In this document: positions 1-6,979 of the stretch, in pieces
How positions within the stretch are numbered: the first letter of the stretch is position 1
Layout: every line of letters starts with the position of its first letter
Assembly: GCA_014465955.1 (NCBI GenBank)
Contig: JACTVT010000060.1
Span: forward strand, 1-12,654
Length of the DNA: 12,654 nucleotides
Source of the DNA: Eubacterium sp.
Lineage (GTDB): Bacteria > Bacillota > Clostridia > Oscillospirales > Acutalibacteraceae
Direction of reading: 5' to 3'
Notes under the pieces: generated by a model
What the model was told of the DNA's origin: nothing
The model's database searches: none
Seen by the model: only the letters and a program-made list of their open reading frames with translations
Program-made: the position numbers and the translations under genes

Positions 1-40
1 CAGAGACCCTTTGCGGGAGGGCACAGAGACCCTCCCCTAC
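1..40. repeat. GC-rich hairpin repeat, end of a GTAGGG-type element
   Basis: GGGAGGG (15-21) and CCCTCCC (30-36) form a perfect 7-bp stem with an 8-nt loop. The decamer CAGAGACCCT occurs twice, at 1-10 and 24-33. The element ends in CCCTAC (35-40), the boundary word also seen in the repeats at 8941-9084 and 12555-12654. It lies downstream of the leftmost M23 gene, about 53 bp past its stop. No T-run follows the stem on either strand, so it is not a classical intrinsic terminator. It may continue beyond the window edge. Confidence 0.6.
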
Positions 41-93
41 TAAATAATTATTATACACCATAACTGCCAATAGTTCAAATATAAATTATGGAA

Positions 94-1515
94 TTACGGT
101 AAATATTTTGCAGGGTCTACGGCATATCTCTGTGTTGAGCCGCCCACTCTTACTTCAAAATGACAGTGCGGACCTGTTGAATTACCCGTTGAGCCTGATT
201 TTGCAATCTGCTGACCCTTTTTAACATACTGCCCCTCACTTACAAGCCTTTCGGAATTATGCGCATAAAGCGTATAAACGGGCTGACCCGATGAAGTCGT
301 TTTATCATGCATAATTACAATATATCTGCCGTAACTTCTGTAAGAACCGTCACTGTTTGTCAAATCCCTTGAAACAATAACAATACCCGATTCAGCCGCC
401 ACAACACTTGAGCCTGTTGCACACCTGAAATCGGCACCCGTGTGACCCGAATAATCGTACCAGCCGCATGTAATCTGCTTCTGACTCGGAACGGGATAAG
501 TAAGACTGATATAACTGCCCTCGTCATCTTTTTTCGTTGTGGTCGTTGTTGTATTCTGCTGACCGCCGCCCGTTGAATGCGGCTTCGTTGTAGTAGTTGT
601 TGTCGTTGTCGGCAAATGGTCTTTATACTTATTCTCTGCCTCCTCGATAGCCTCATCAATTCTGGCAAGTTCTTCCCTGTTGTCTTCAAGGAATTCAGTA
701 TAATATCCTGTATCATCACCGAGTTTTTTTAAAAGTACATTTGCCTCTGCCCTGTCACCCGACAAAGACGTTTTTTTCTTATCAAGCGAATTCTGCTTTG
801 CCTGCAAATCAATCATACTCTGATTCAGGCTGTTTTTTGTATTTTCAAGTTCAATCTGCTTGTTTTTTAAAGACTTCTGCTTTTCTTCAATTTCAGCACG
901 CGCCGATGTTATACCTGCGATTTCTTCATTTATATTTTCAAGCAGGGTGCCGTCCTGCTTTGCAACACGGCGAACCATTTCAAGACGTGTAAAAAACTGC
1001 GAAATATCTTCACAGGTTAAAAGAATTGAAAGTACACTTGTATCACCGCTGACATACATCGCACGGGCGCGCTGACAATATAACTGATAATTTTCATCAA
1101 AAGCCCTGCCGTCATTTTCAAGTTGAACAGAGAGTTCTTCTATATCTTTTTCAGCCTGAGAAATTTCTTTTTCATTTTCATCATATTTCTGCTCAAGCGT
1201 TTTTACCTGTGATTTATCTTTTTCAACTTCGGCAGATGCATAATCCATCTCCTGCTCAAGATAGGTTATTTTTTCATTCAGCGCATCAAGATATTCTTTT
1301 GTATCCGAGGATTGACTTTCAAGGTCATCAATTTTATTCTGTGCCTCTTTGATTTTCTGCTCAAGCATTGCCTTTTGCTGCTCGGCAGACAGATTATTAT
1401 CTGCCGCCATTGCACCGTCTGACATGGAAAATCCTGCCAAAGAAAAAACAAAAAGCGAAGCCAGCAAAACAGAAACAGCCCTTTTAAGCCTTTCAATTCG
1501 TTTCATTGACTTCAC
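94..1515 (-). CDS. Secreted coiled-coil M23 metallopeptidase with Thr-rich linker (FtsEX-linked hydrolase paralogue 1)
   Basis: Probable peptidoglycan endopeptidase acting outside the membrane. A signal peptide is visible (basic start, hydrophobic 13-29, A-M-A at 35-37). A long coiled coil (about 43-300) follows and contains the CQRARAMYVSG segment (147-157) shared with the neighbouring paralogue. A linker (302-330) carries runs of eight and six threonines. The M23/LytM domain (about 337-473) has the zinc ligands H358xxxD362 and H450xH452 plus H419, so the site looks intact; C451 sits between the two histidines. In this family the coiled coil normally holds the enzyme off or docks it to FtsX, and the 473-aa length fits. 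The longest frame begins at GTG 1515, but ATG 1506 (470 aa) fits better: the SD-like AGGGAAGTGA at 1521-1512 overlaps the GTG and sits correctly for the ATG. A 141-bp repeat-filled gap separates it from the paralogue upstream, so co-transcription is likely but unproven. Confidence 0.9.
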   Translation of the reverse strand: MKSMKRIERLKRAVSVLLASLFVFSLAGFSMSDGAMAADNNLSAEQQKAMLEQKIKEAQNKIDDLESQSSDTKEYLDALNEKITYLEQEMDYASAEVEKDKSQVKTLEQKYDENEKEISQAEKDIEELSVQLENDGRAFDENYQLYCQRARAMYVSGDTSVLSILLTCEDISQFFTRLEMVRRVAKQDGTLLENINEEIAGITSARAEIEEKQKSLKNKQIELENTKNSLNQSMIDLQAKQNSLDKKKTSLSGDRAEANVLLKKLGDDTGYYTEFLEDNREELARIDEAIEEAENKYKDHLPTTTTTTTTKPHSTGGGQQNTTTTTTKKDDEGSYISLTYPVPSQKQITCGWYDYSGHTGADFRCATGSSVVAAESGIVIVSRDLTNSDGSYRSYGRYIVIMHDKTTSSGQPVYTLYAHNSERLVSEGQYVKKGQQIAKSGSTGNSTGPHCHFEVRVGGSTQRYAVDPAKYLP

Positions 1516-1540
1516 TTCCCTATAATTATTTTACATATAC

Positions 1541-1588
1541 AATCCCCCTTGTAAAAAGGGGGAACGGCACGAAGTGCCAAGGGGGATT
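1541..1588. repeat. Hairpin repeat with two mutually exclusive folds
   Basis: The arms AATCCCCCTT (1541-1550) and AAGGGGGATT (1579-1588) are perfect 10-bp inverted repeats. They enclose a second hairpin, GGCAC (1566-1570) with GTGCC (1574-1578). The left arm can instead pair with AAGGGGG (1556-1562) through a 5-nt loop, so two competing stems are possible. It lies in the gap between the two M23 genes, 26 bp above the longest start of the downstream one. It has no coding potential and looks like a dispersed intergenic repeat module. Any effect on the downstream mRNA is inference. Confidence 0.7.
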
Positions 1589-1597
1589 CTGTTTATG

Positions 1598-1644
1598 AAT
1601 CCCTCCGCCTCGTAAACTCGGCACCTCCCTTTAACAAGGGAGGC
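1598..1644. repeat. Second hairpin repeat module next to the M23 stop codon
   Basis: CCTCCCTT (1624-1631) and AAGGGAGG (1636-1643) form a perfect 8-bp stem with a TAAC loop. The module begins with AATCCCTCCG (1599-1608). The hairpin half resembles the right end of the 7527-7667 element, where CCTTTAACAAGG is also found. It ends about 12 bp past the stop codon of the upstream M23 gene. No strong T-run follows on the minus strand, so a terminator role is possible but not shown. Confidence 0.6.
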
Positions 1645-1656
1645 TATCATATATCA

Positions 1657-2889
1657 TCAGCCAAGATAATTCATCGGATTAACCCTGTTGCCGTTGAGAC
1701 GAACCTCAAAATGAAGATGAGGACCTGACGAATTACCCGTTGAACCGGAATAAGCTATCAGCTGACCCTTTTCAACTGCCTGACCCTGTGAAACACAAAG
1801 CTGACTGTTATGTGCATAAAGCGTTGACAAACCGTTTCCGTGGTTAATAAGAATATATTTGCCGTAGCTGTATGTAAGACTTTTTGCAATTGCTACATAA
1901 CCTGAATCCGAAGCATAAACAGGTGTGCCCGTAGGGCAGCGGAAATCAACACCGCCGTGATAAGCACCGCTTGAATAATTGGGATAGCCTGCCGAAATGC
2001 TTCTGTAGCTTGTAGGATAAGCAAGCCTGCCCGAGCCCGGAGTATAATTATCAGGTGCATGTGAAGAACTGGATGAAGCCGCTGCAATTTCTGCATCAAT
2101 TTTTCTTTGAGCATCTCTGTCAGCCTCAATGGTTTCCATAATTTCGCTTTCGGTGCTTGCAAGCTCCCTTATTGCTGCGTTTGCCTCAGCAACCTCTTTA
2201 TTGAGTTCTGCTTTTACCTTATTCACCTCATTAATTGATGCCTGAAGCTCTGCTTTCTGAGAATCCAGCTTCTTTTTATCATCATTAAGCTCAACCTTTT
2301 TCTTTTCAAGCTCTTTCTTTTCATTCTCAATTTCCTGCATCTTTTTCATAAGGCTGTCAAGCGTTGCGCTATCCTGTGCAGAAACGCATTTAACCATCTG
2401 AGCTCTTGTTAAAACAGAGCTTATATCACCGCTTTCAAGCAAAACTTCAAGCGTTGAAACGTTGCCTGAAATATACATTGCACGAAGACGCTGACAGTAC
2501 TGCTCGTAAATTTCTTCAAATTCAGCCTGCTTCTTATCAATTTCAACCTGTGCCTTATCTATTTCATCAACAGTTTTTTTGATTTTTGCTTCAATATCGC
2601 TTATTTCCTTCTGCAAGGCACTTTTTTCCTTATTCAGTGAATCAAGCTTATCCTGCTGCAAACTTACTTTGCCCTGCAAAGCCGAAACATATTCCTGCTT
2701 TTTTGATTTTTCTGATTTTAATGCATTGATTTCTTTCTGCTTTTTATCAATCTCTGCCTGAATTTTCTCTTTTTCTTCTTTCAGCTCTGAAGTGGATTTT
2801 GCCTGAGCCGTAAAACACATTGAAAACACCAGCATTACACTCAATATAACACTGAGAATTTTAATAAACTTAGATTGCACTGATTTCAC
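1657..2889 (-). CDS. Secreted coiled-coil M23 metallopeptidase, directly coupled to ftsX (paralogue 2)
   Basis: Probable extracellular peptidoglycan endopeptidase and the best candidate partner of FtsEX here. A signal peptide covers about 1-30 (hydrophobic 9-27, A-Q-A at 28-30). Lys/Glu/Gln-rich coiled coil follows to about 270, including CQRLRAMYISG (132-142). A short Ser-rich spacer (272-276) leads to an M23/LytM domain (about 288-410) with H311xxxD315, H360 and H391xH393, all intact. EnvC of proteobacteria is an M23-like activator controlled by FtsEX, while PcsB and CwlO of Gram-positives pair a similar coiled coil with CHAP or NlpC/P60 domains; this is the coiled-coil plus M23 version. 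The frame begins at GTG 2889, overlapping the ftsX end by 20 nt. GTG 2880 (407 aa) is an alternative, because the AAGGAAGG SD (2899-2892) is only 2 nt from the first GTG and 11 nt from the second. The overlap implies translational coupling to ftsX. Confidence 0.92.
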   Translation of the reverse strand: MKSVQSKFIKILSVILSVMLVFSMCFTAQAKSTSELKEEKEKIQAEIDKKQKEINALKSEKSKKQEYVSALQGKVSLQQDKLDSLNKEKSALQKEISDIEAKIKKTVDEIDKAQVEIDKKQAEFEEIYEQYCQRLRAMYISGNVSTLEVLLESGDISSVLTRAQMVKCVSAQDSATLDSLMKKMQEIENEKKELEKKKVELNDDKKKLDSQKAELQASINEVNKVKAELNKEVAEANAAIRELASTESEIMETIEADRDAQRKIDAEIAAASSSSSHAPDNYTPGSGRLAYPTSYRSISAGYPNYSSGAYHGGVDFRCPTGTPVYASDSGYVAIAKSLTYSYGKYILINHGNGLSTLYAHNSQLCVSQGQAVEKGQLIAYSGSTGNSSGPHLHFEVRLNGNRVNPMNYLG

Positions 2890-3790
2890 TGCCTTCCTTA
2901 TTTAAATATTTTCTCATGGTATTAAGAGAACCGCAAACACCTGTTGCAATTCCGATGCCTACAAAAGCACCGAGCATCGCAAGTGCATAATCTGCAAAAT
3001 TAAGCGCCTGTAAATCAAGTGAGGTTATAAGATCGCTGAACTGATTAATTGCGAATTCATAAAATGCCCACACAAGACCTAGAGCCACAATACCCGAAAT
3101 GATACCGAGTATCATACCTTCAACAATAAACGGCAGCCGCACAAAGCTGTTTGTTGCGCCGACCGATTTCATAATGCTTATTTCAAGTCGCCTTGAATAA
3201 ACGGTAAGCTTGATTGTATTCTGAATAATGAATATACTGATTGCAAGCAGCACGGCAACAATAACAATTGCAATTACTTCAACGCCGTGACGGATTGTCA
3301 TAAGCTTTTTTGCAAGGTCCTTATTTTCACGGATAGTATCAATATGGTCAAACTGCTTAATCTGATTAACCGTATCATCAAAATAAGTCAAATCCTTAAC
3401 CGTTACCTTATAAGCGTCAGGCAGCGGAATATCGGAACTGATATCTTTAAAGAAAGATGCCTGTGCCTCTTCCATCGTAGAAAGCTGCTCTGCCCATGCA
3501 TCTTCCTTGGCAACAAATTCAGTTTCCTTAACATTGTCGATATTATTGAGTTTCTTTTCCATTTCGGCAATATCGGCATCCGATGTATTATCCTGAATAT
3601 AAACCATAACAACATTTTCTTCTTCAATTCTGCCGAGAAGCGAATCAATGTTGAGGAAAATCATTGTGGCGCTGCCCATTAAAACAAGGCAACTCATAAG
3701 CACACAGATGGAAGCAATACTCATCATACGGTTTGTCCATGTATTTCTGAAACCTTCCTTTAAAAGGTATCTTAAACTTGATGCAGTCAT
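2870..3790 (-). CDS. ftsX: FtsX, membrane subunit of the FtsEX cell-division ABC complex
   Basis: Permease-like partner of FtsE. The complex is not thought to move a solute; it passes ATP-driven conformational change to extracellular peptidoglycan hydrolases. Four membrane segments are visible: about 22-47, 171-191, 221-245 and 267-288. A large outer domain (about 48-168) between the first two is the usual docking surface for the hydrolase coiled coil. The stretch YSRRLEISIMKSVGATNSF (198-216) is the conserved cytoplasmic FtsX-family motif that couples to the ATPase. The 306-aa length is typical. The ATG overlaps the ftsE stop by one base (TAATG), and GGAGGTGAGGAG lies just upstream inside ftsE, so the two are translationally coupled. 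Downstream it overlaps the M23 gene, which suggests co-regulated hydrolase and regulator. Identification is firm from sequence and context. Confidence 0.96.
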   Translation of the reverse strand: MTASSLRYLLKEGFRNTWTNRMMSIASICVLMSCLVLMGSATMIFLNIDSLLGRIEEENVVMVYIQDNTSDADIAEMEKKLNNIDNVKETEFVAKEDAWAEQLSTMEEAQASFFKDISSDIPLPDAYKVTVKDLTYFDDTVNQIKQFDHIDTIRENKDLAKKLMTIRHGVEVIAIVIVAVLLAISIFIIQNTIKLTVYSRRLEISIMKSVGATNSFVRLPFIVEGMILGIISGIVALGLVWAFYEFAINQFSDLITSLDLQALNFADYALAMLGAFVGIGIATGVCGSLNTMRKYLNKEGSEISAI

Positions 3791-4635
3791 TACTCCTCAC
3801 CTCCGTTTTCCTCTGCTTTGGCATCATCATCGCTGAAATCAAAATTCACATCATCAAGGGAATCAAAAATATCTTCAACTTCCTGACCTAATTTAACGTC
3901 TTCGTTAAAATAGAACATATCCGTAGAACTTTCTTTTTCATCAGCAGTATCAAACTGAGCGTGAGTCGGATCCGGAGTATCCGAAACAACTTCTCCGTTT
4001 TTAATAACAATAACACGGCGCTGGAATGTTCTTACAAGGTCATGCTCGTGAGTAACCATAACAACCGTTGTGCCGTTATTATTGATTTTTGTAAGCATTT
4101 CAACAATTTCGTGACTCATTTCAGGGTCAACGTTACCTGTAGGCTCGTCCGCAATAATGAGTTTAGGATTGTTTACAAGTGCACGTGCAAGCGAAACTCG
4201 CTGCTGCTCACCGCCCGAAAGTTCATTCGGCATTGAACGCGCCTTGCCCGAAAGACCTACAAGTTGAAGAATATAAGGAACTCTTTTTCTGATTTCCTTT
4301 TCCTTTGCGCCGATAACACGCATTGCAAATGCAACATTATCATACACGCTCATTTTAGGAATCAAACGGAAGTCCTGAAAAACAATGCCCATCGTTCTTC
4401 TGTAATAAGGCACCTGCTTTTTCTTCATTGTAGCAGAAGAATAATCACCGACAATAACTTCACCTTCGGTAGGCTTTTCCTCATGCATAATAAGTTTTAA
4501 AAAAGTACTTTTGCCTGCACCCGAAGAGCCGACAACGAAAACAAATTCGCCGTCTTCAATTTTAATATTTACATTGCTTAAAGCCTTGGTGTCTGTGCTG
4601 CCATAGACTTTAGTAACATCACGGAATTCAATCAC
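3790..4635 (-). CDS. ftsE: FtsE, ATPase subunit of FtsEX, with acidic C-terminal extension
   Basis: Cytoplasmic ABC ATPase that energises FtsX. It has Walker A GSSGAGKS (36-43), the Q-loop at Q87 (VFQDFRLIP), signature LSGGE (139-143), Walker B LIIADE (159-164) and H-loop H196, all intact. The FtsE core ends near residue 225, matching the usual length of about 220-230 aa. Here it continues for about 55 residues (226-281), rich in Asp and Glu with scattered Phe and Tyr, which is unusual for the family. The start is GTG 4635, with AGAGGT 7 nt upstream. A promoter is recognisable at 4691-4719. The gene opens the ftsE-ftsX-M23 unit, with a TAATG overlap into ftsX. It likely links division or elongation to controlled wall cleavage. 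Confidence 0.95.
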   Translation of the reverse strand: MIEFRDVTKVYGSTDTKALSNVNIKIEDGEFVFVVGSSGAGKSTFLKLIMHEEKPTEGEVIVGDYSSATMKKKQVPYYRRTMGIVFQDFRLIPKMSVYDNVAFAMRVIGAKEKEIRKRVPYILQLVGLSGKARSMPNELSGGEQQRVSLARALVNNPKLIIADEPTGNVDPEMSHEIVEMLTKINNNGTTVVMVTHEHDLVRTFQRRVIVIKNGEVVSDTPDPTHAQFDTADEKESSTDMFYFNEDVKLGQEVEDIFDSLDDVNFDFSDDDAKAEENGGEE

Positions 4636-4690
4636 AATTTTTACCTCTTGTCTTTAATCATTAACTGTGGGTATATTTTTATTTATATAT

Positions 4691-4719
4691 ATAATAACGC
4701 CGATTGAGTTATAAATCAA
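4691..4719 (-). promoter_or_regulatory. Sigma-A-type promoter for ftsEX
   Basis: On the minus strand, -35 TTGATT (4719-4714) and -10 TATTAT (4696-4691) are separated by 17 bp. They match the consensus at 4/6 and 5/6. The predicted start near 4684 gives a leader of about 50 nt before the ftsE GTG. The surrounding DNA is AT-rich, so a chance match cannot be excluded, but spacing and position fit well. Confidence 0.55.
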
Positions 4720-4819
4720 CCCTAAAATGTTATTTTTTTGTAAATTATGTAATAGAATTGTAAGAAATCGGTTGTGGAATATGCAGCAAATGAAAAACAA
4801 TCGCATAATAACACCTCAT

Positions 4820-4858
4820 CCACCGCAAGCGGTCCCCCTTCCCCTCAAGGGGAAGGCT
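4820..4858. repeat. Dispersed hairpin repeat in the regulator-ftsE gap
   Basis: Two adjacent hairpins are present: ACCGC-AA-GCGGT (4822-4833), and CCTTCCCC (4837-4844) with GGGGAAGG (4849-4856) around a TCAA loop. The 17-mer CCACCGCAAGCGGTCCC at 4820-4836 recurs exactly at 7586-7602 inside another intergenic element. That recurrence marks it as a dispersed repeat and not a gene-specific structure. It lies between the regulator's terminator and the ftsE promoter. Confidence 0.7.
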
Positions 4859-4883
4859 TAACTTACAGATAATATCCTTCCAT

Positions 4884-4921
4884 ACAAAAAAACAAAAACC
4901 TCGGAAGCAATACCGAGGTTT
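4884..4921 (-). terminator. Intrinsic terminator of the PucR/CdaR-type regulator
   Basis: AAACCTCGG and CCGAGGTTT (minus strand, 4921-4913 with 4904-4896) form a perfect 9-bp stem with an 8-nt loop. A T-rich run, TTTTGTTTTTTTG, follows at 4895-4883. It begins about 10 bp past the stop codon. This is a textbook Rho-independent terminator and separates the regulator from ftsEX. Confidence 0.9.
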
Positions 4922-4930
4922 GTTAGTAAT

Positions 4931-6016
4931 TTAATATTTAACAGGACTGGAATCGAGGTACTTGTTGACCATAAGCGCTACTTTGAATACGATAGCGTCA
5001 TCAAATTCCCTTAAATCAAGACCTGTGATTTTTTTAATTTTTTCAAGTCTGTAAACAAGCGTGTTTCTGTGAACAAAAAGTTTACGGCTTGTTTCAGAAA
5101 CGTTGAGGTTATTTTCAAAAAACTTCTGAATGGTAAACAAGGTTTCCTGATCAAGCGACTCGATAGAACCCGACTTGAAAACCTCTTTAAGGAACATATC
5201 GCAAAGCGTTGTGGGAAGTTGATAAATCAGACGTGCGATACCGAGTTTCTCGTAACTTACGATAGGCTGCTCCGTATCAAACACTTTACCGACCTCAAGC
5301 GCAACCTGTGCCTCCTTAAAAGATTTTGCCAAATCTTTAATTCCCGTAACACAGGTACCGATACCGATATTTGCATTGCAGTAAAATTCTGTTGAAAGCG
5401 TATCGCAGATAGAGCGTGCAAGTTTAACAAGATCCTTCATATCTACATTGGGGCGAACCTCTTTAATAAGTGCAATATCGTTTTCATTTACATTTACAAC
5501 GAAATCCTTTGCCTTATCGGGGAAGAAATTCTGAATCACATCATAAACTGAAACATCTTTTTTATTGCTTGCGCGGATGATAAATACAACCCTTGACGCA
5601 TCATTATTAAAATGAAGTTCACGGCTTTTTATATAAATATCACCGGGCAGAATATTATCAAGAATAACATTTTTAACAAAGTTTGACCTGTCAAACTTTT
5701 CATCATTATTTTGCTTAATCTGATCAAGAGCAACCGAAATCAAATCAGCATATCTTCTGCTTAAATCATCAGTGCCGTCTACAAAAACCGCATACTCGGG
5801 GTGAACAGAGTTGCCGAAAGCCTTGTATGTACATCCGTCAACACAAGTCTGCAGTCCTGCAAAAACACCTGCCGAAACAACGCCTTTGCGAACCTCGCCG
5901 ATCTGACCGAGTTCCGAACAGGCAATAACTGTTCCCGCCTCATCAACAACGCCGATATTGCGGTCTACAGAATCTCTCATCTGGTTTACAATGCCCTGAA
6001 ATAATCTGTTAGGCAA
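4931..6016 (-). CDS. PucR/CdaR-type transcriptional regulator with C-terminal HTH
   Basis: DNA-binding regulator of the PucR/CdaR (sugar-diacid regulator-like) class. The C-terminal HTH_30-type domain (about 292-352) contains NLNVSETSRKLFVHRNTLVY (303-322), followed by RLEKIKKITG, the hallmark of this family. The middle (about 140-250) looks like the GGDEF-like region common in these proteins. The N-terminal 1-100 segment, with NIGVVDEAGTVIA (20-32), resembles a small sensory domain of unclear ligand. The 361-aa length is typical. The start is TTG 6016, chosen because a strong SD (AAGGAGGG, 6030-6023) sits 6 nt away and no in-frame ATG lies near. It is monocistronic, with its own promoter and terminator. 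The target genes and effector cannot be read from the sequence. Its location beside ftsEX may be coincidental. Confidence 0.88.
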   Translation of the reverse strand: MPNRLFQGIVNQMRDSVDRNIGVVDEAGTVIACSELGQIGEVRKGVVSAGVFAGLQTCVDGCTYKAFGNSVHPEYAVFVDGTDDLSRRYADLISVALDQIKQNNDEKFDRSNFVKNVILDNILPGDIYIKSRELHFNNDASRVVFIIRASNKKDVSVYDVIQNFFPDKAKDFVVNVNENDIALIKEVRPNVDMKDLVKLARSICDTLSTEFYCNANIGIGTCVTGIKDLAKSFKEAQVALEVGKVFDTEQPIVSYEKLGIARLIYQLPTTLCDMFLKEVFKSGSIESLDQETLFTIQKFFENNLNVSETSRKLFVHRNTLVYRLEKIKKITGLDLREFDDAIVFKVALMVNKYLDSSPVKY

Positions 6017-6022
6017 GAGAAT

Positions 6023-6030
6023 CCCTCCTT
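6023..6030 (-). promoter_or_regulatory. Strong ribosome binding site fixing a TTG start
   Basis: AAGGAGGG on the minus strand lies 6 nt before the TTG at 6016. This near-perfect SD supports the TTG as the true start of the PucR/CdaR-type regulator. Confidence 0.8.
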
Positions 6031-6099
6031 AAAGAGAAACAGATAAAACACAAATAAAAATGCAATTATGCACAAAAGTATTATCGCTCTCTTGTTCAT

Positions 6100-6128
6100 A
6101 TTATACAAGGCACTTAAACAATTTGCAA
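6100..6128 (-). promoter_or_regulatory. Sigma-A-type promoter for the PucR/CdaR-type regulator
   Basis: On the minus strand, -35 TTGCAA (6128-6123) and a perfect -10 TATAAT (6105-6100) are separated by exactly 17 bp. Transcription would begin near 6093, giving a leader of about 75 nt before the TTG start, with no obvious folded leader element. Confidence 0.7.
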
Positions 6129-6197
6129 GCATTTTGATAAAATTTTATATATTTTTTTGTTCATATTGCATAACAGCGAAAAAATTGTTAAAAAATA

Positions 6198-6234
6198 CAC
6201 AATATATTGTGGAAATATATTTTTACGCCACAAT
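6198..6234. promoter_or_regulatory. ACAAT/ATTGT inverted repeats: weak terminator of rsuA or an operator
   Basis: CACAATATATTGTG (6198-6211) is a perfect 14-bp palindrome. Its right half ATTGTGG (6206-6212) can also pair with CCACAAT (6228-6234). On the minus strand the palindrome is followed by TATTTTTT, so it could be a weak AT-rich terminator about 50 nt past the rsuA stop. It also lies about 70 bp upstream of the regulator's -35 box, where an activator or autoregulatory site could be. The sequence does not decide between these. Confidence 0.4.
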
Positions 6235-6258
6235 CAATACTCGTAAGACGCATTAAAA

Positions 6259-6969
6259 TCAATCAAAAAATCTGCTCATTTCGTCACTTTCAATATATCT
6301 GCACTGCCCCGGGGCAAGATTTTCATCAAGTTTTAATGAGCCCATTTTAATACGTTTAAGTTCCGTAACGGTTATTCCGAATTTTTTAAACATCCGCTTA
6401 ATCTGGTGATACATTCCCTGCCTTATCGTAACAACCGCAGTATTAAAATCGCCGTCTTTTGCACTGATTTCGGCAGGCATACAGACATCATCACCGATTT
6501 CAACGCCGTTTTCAAATGCTTTCACAAGTGCATCATCAAACGGCTTGTCAAGCACTGCAATATACGTTTTCGGAATATGATGCTTCGGACTTAAAATTCT
6601 GTGAGCAAATTCGCCGTCGTCTGTAATCAGCATAAATCCCGTTGTATCCTTATCAAGCCTTCCTGCAGGGAAAAGATTTCTGCGCTTCATATCAGAAGGC
6701 AGAATATCAACAACAGTTTTTTCGCCCGTTTTTCTGCCGTCTGTTGACGAAATAACGCCCTTTGGCTTGTTCATCATAATGTATACATATTTTTTAAAAA
6801 ATATTTCTTTTCCGTCAACAGTTACAATATCCTTCTCTGTATCTGCTTTTTTGTTTAAAGATGTAACAGGCACACCGTTTAAAAATACTTTTTTAGCCTT
6901 TATAAACGCGCGTGCCTCATTTCTTGTAATATTCAATTGTGATGAAATAATTTTATCTATTCGTTCCAT
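6259..6969 (-). CDS. rsuA: RsuA-family rRNA pseudouridine synthase
   Basis: Cytoplasmic enzyme that isomerises a specific uridine in rRNA to pseudouridine; RsuA itself modifies U516 of 16S rRNA. An S4 RNA-binding domain covers about 1-55. The catalytic domain follows, starting at MMNKPKGVISS (65-75). The signature PAGRLDKDTTGFMLITDDGE (101-120) places the catalytic aspartate at D106. A C-terminal GMYHQIKRMF motif also fits the RsuA/RluB/RluE/RluF group. At 236 aa it is close to E. coli RsuA (231), which favours RsuA over the longer RluB and RluF. The ATG lies 10 nt past the stop of the DUF4830-like gene with no recognisable SD between, so it probably depends on translational coupling. The exact target base is inferred from family, not seen. 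Confidence 0.9.
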   Translation of the reverse strand: MERIDKIISSQLNITRNEARAFIKAKKVFLNGVPVTSLNKKADTEKDIVTVDGKEIFFKKYVYIMMNKPKGVISSTDGRKTGEKTVVDILPSDMKRRNLFPAGRLDKDTTGFMLITDDGEFAHRILSPKHHIPKTYIAVLDKPFDDALVKAFENGVEIGDDVCMPAEISAKDGDFNTAVVTIRQGMYHQIKRMFKKFGITVTELKRIKMGSLKLDENLAPGQCRYIESDEMSRFFD

Positions 6970-6979
6970 AGTTTTATTT

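Noticed and set aside
15..36. Hairpin as an intrinsic terminator for the leftmost M23 gene
   Set aside because: The stem is strong but neither strand has a T-run after it; it fits the repeat family better.
741..1075. Plus-strand open frames opposite the M23 gene, and similar ones opposite most other genes
   Set aside because: They are antisense shadows of well-supported genes, with no SD, no recognisable family and low-complexity translations caused by coiled-coil or membrane codons.
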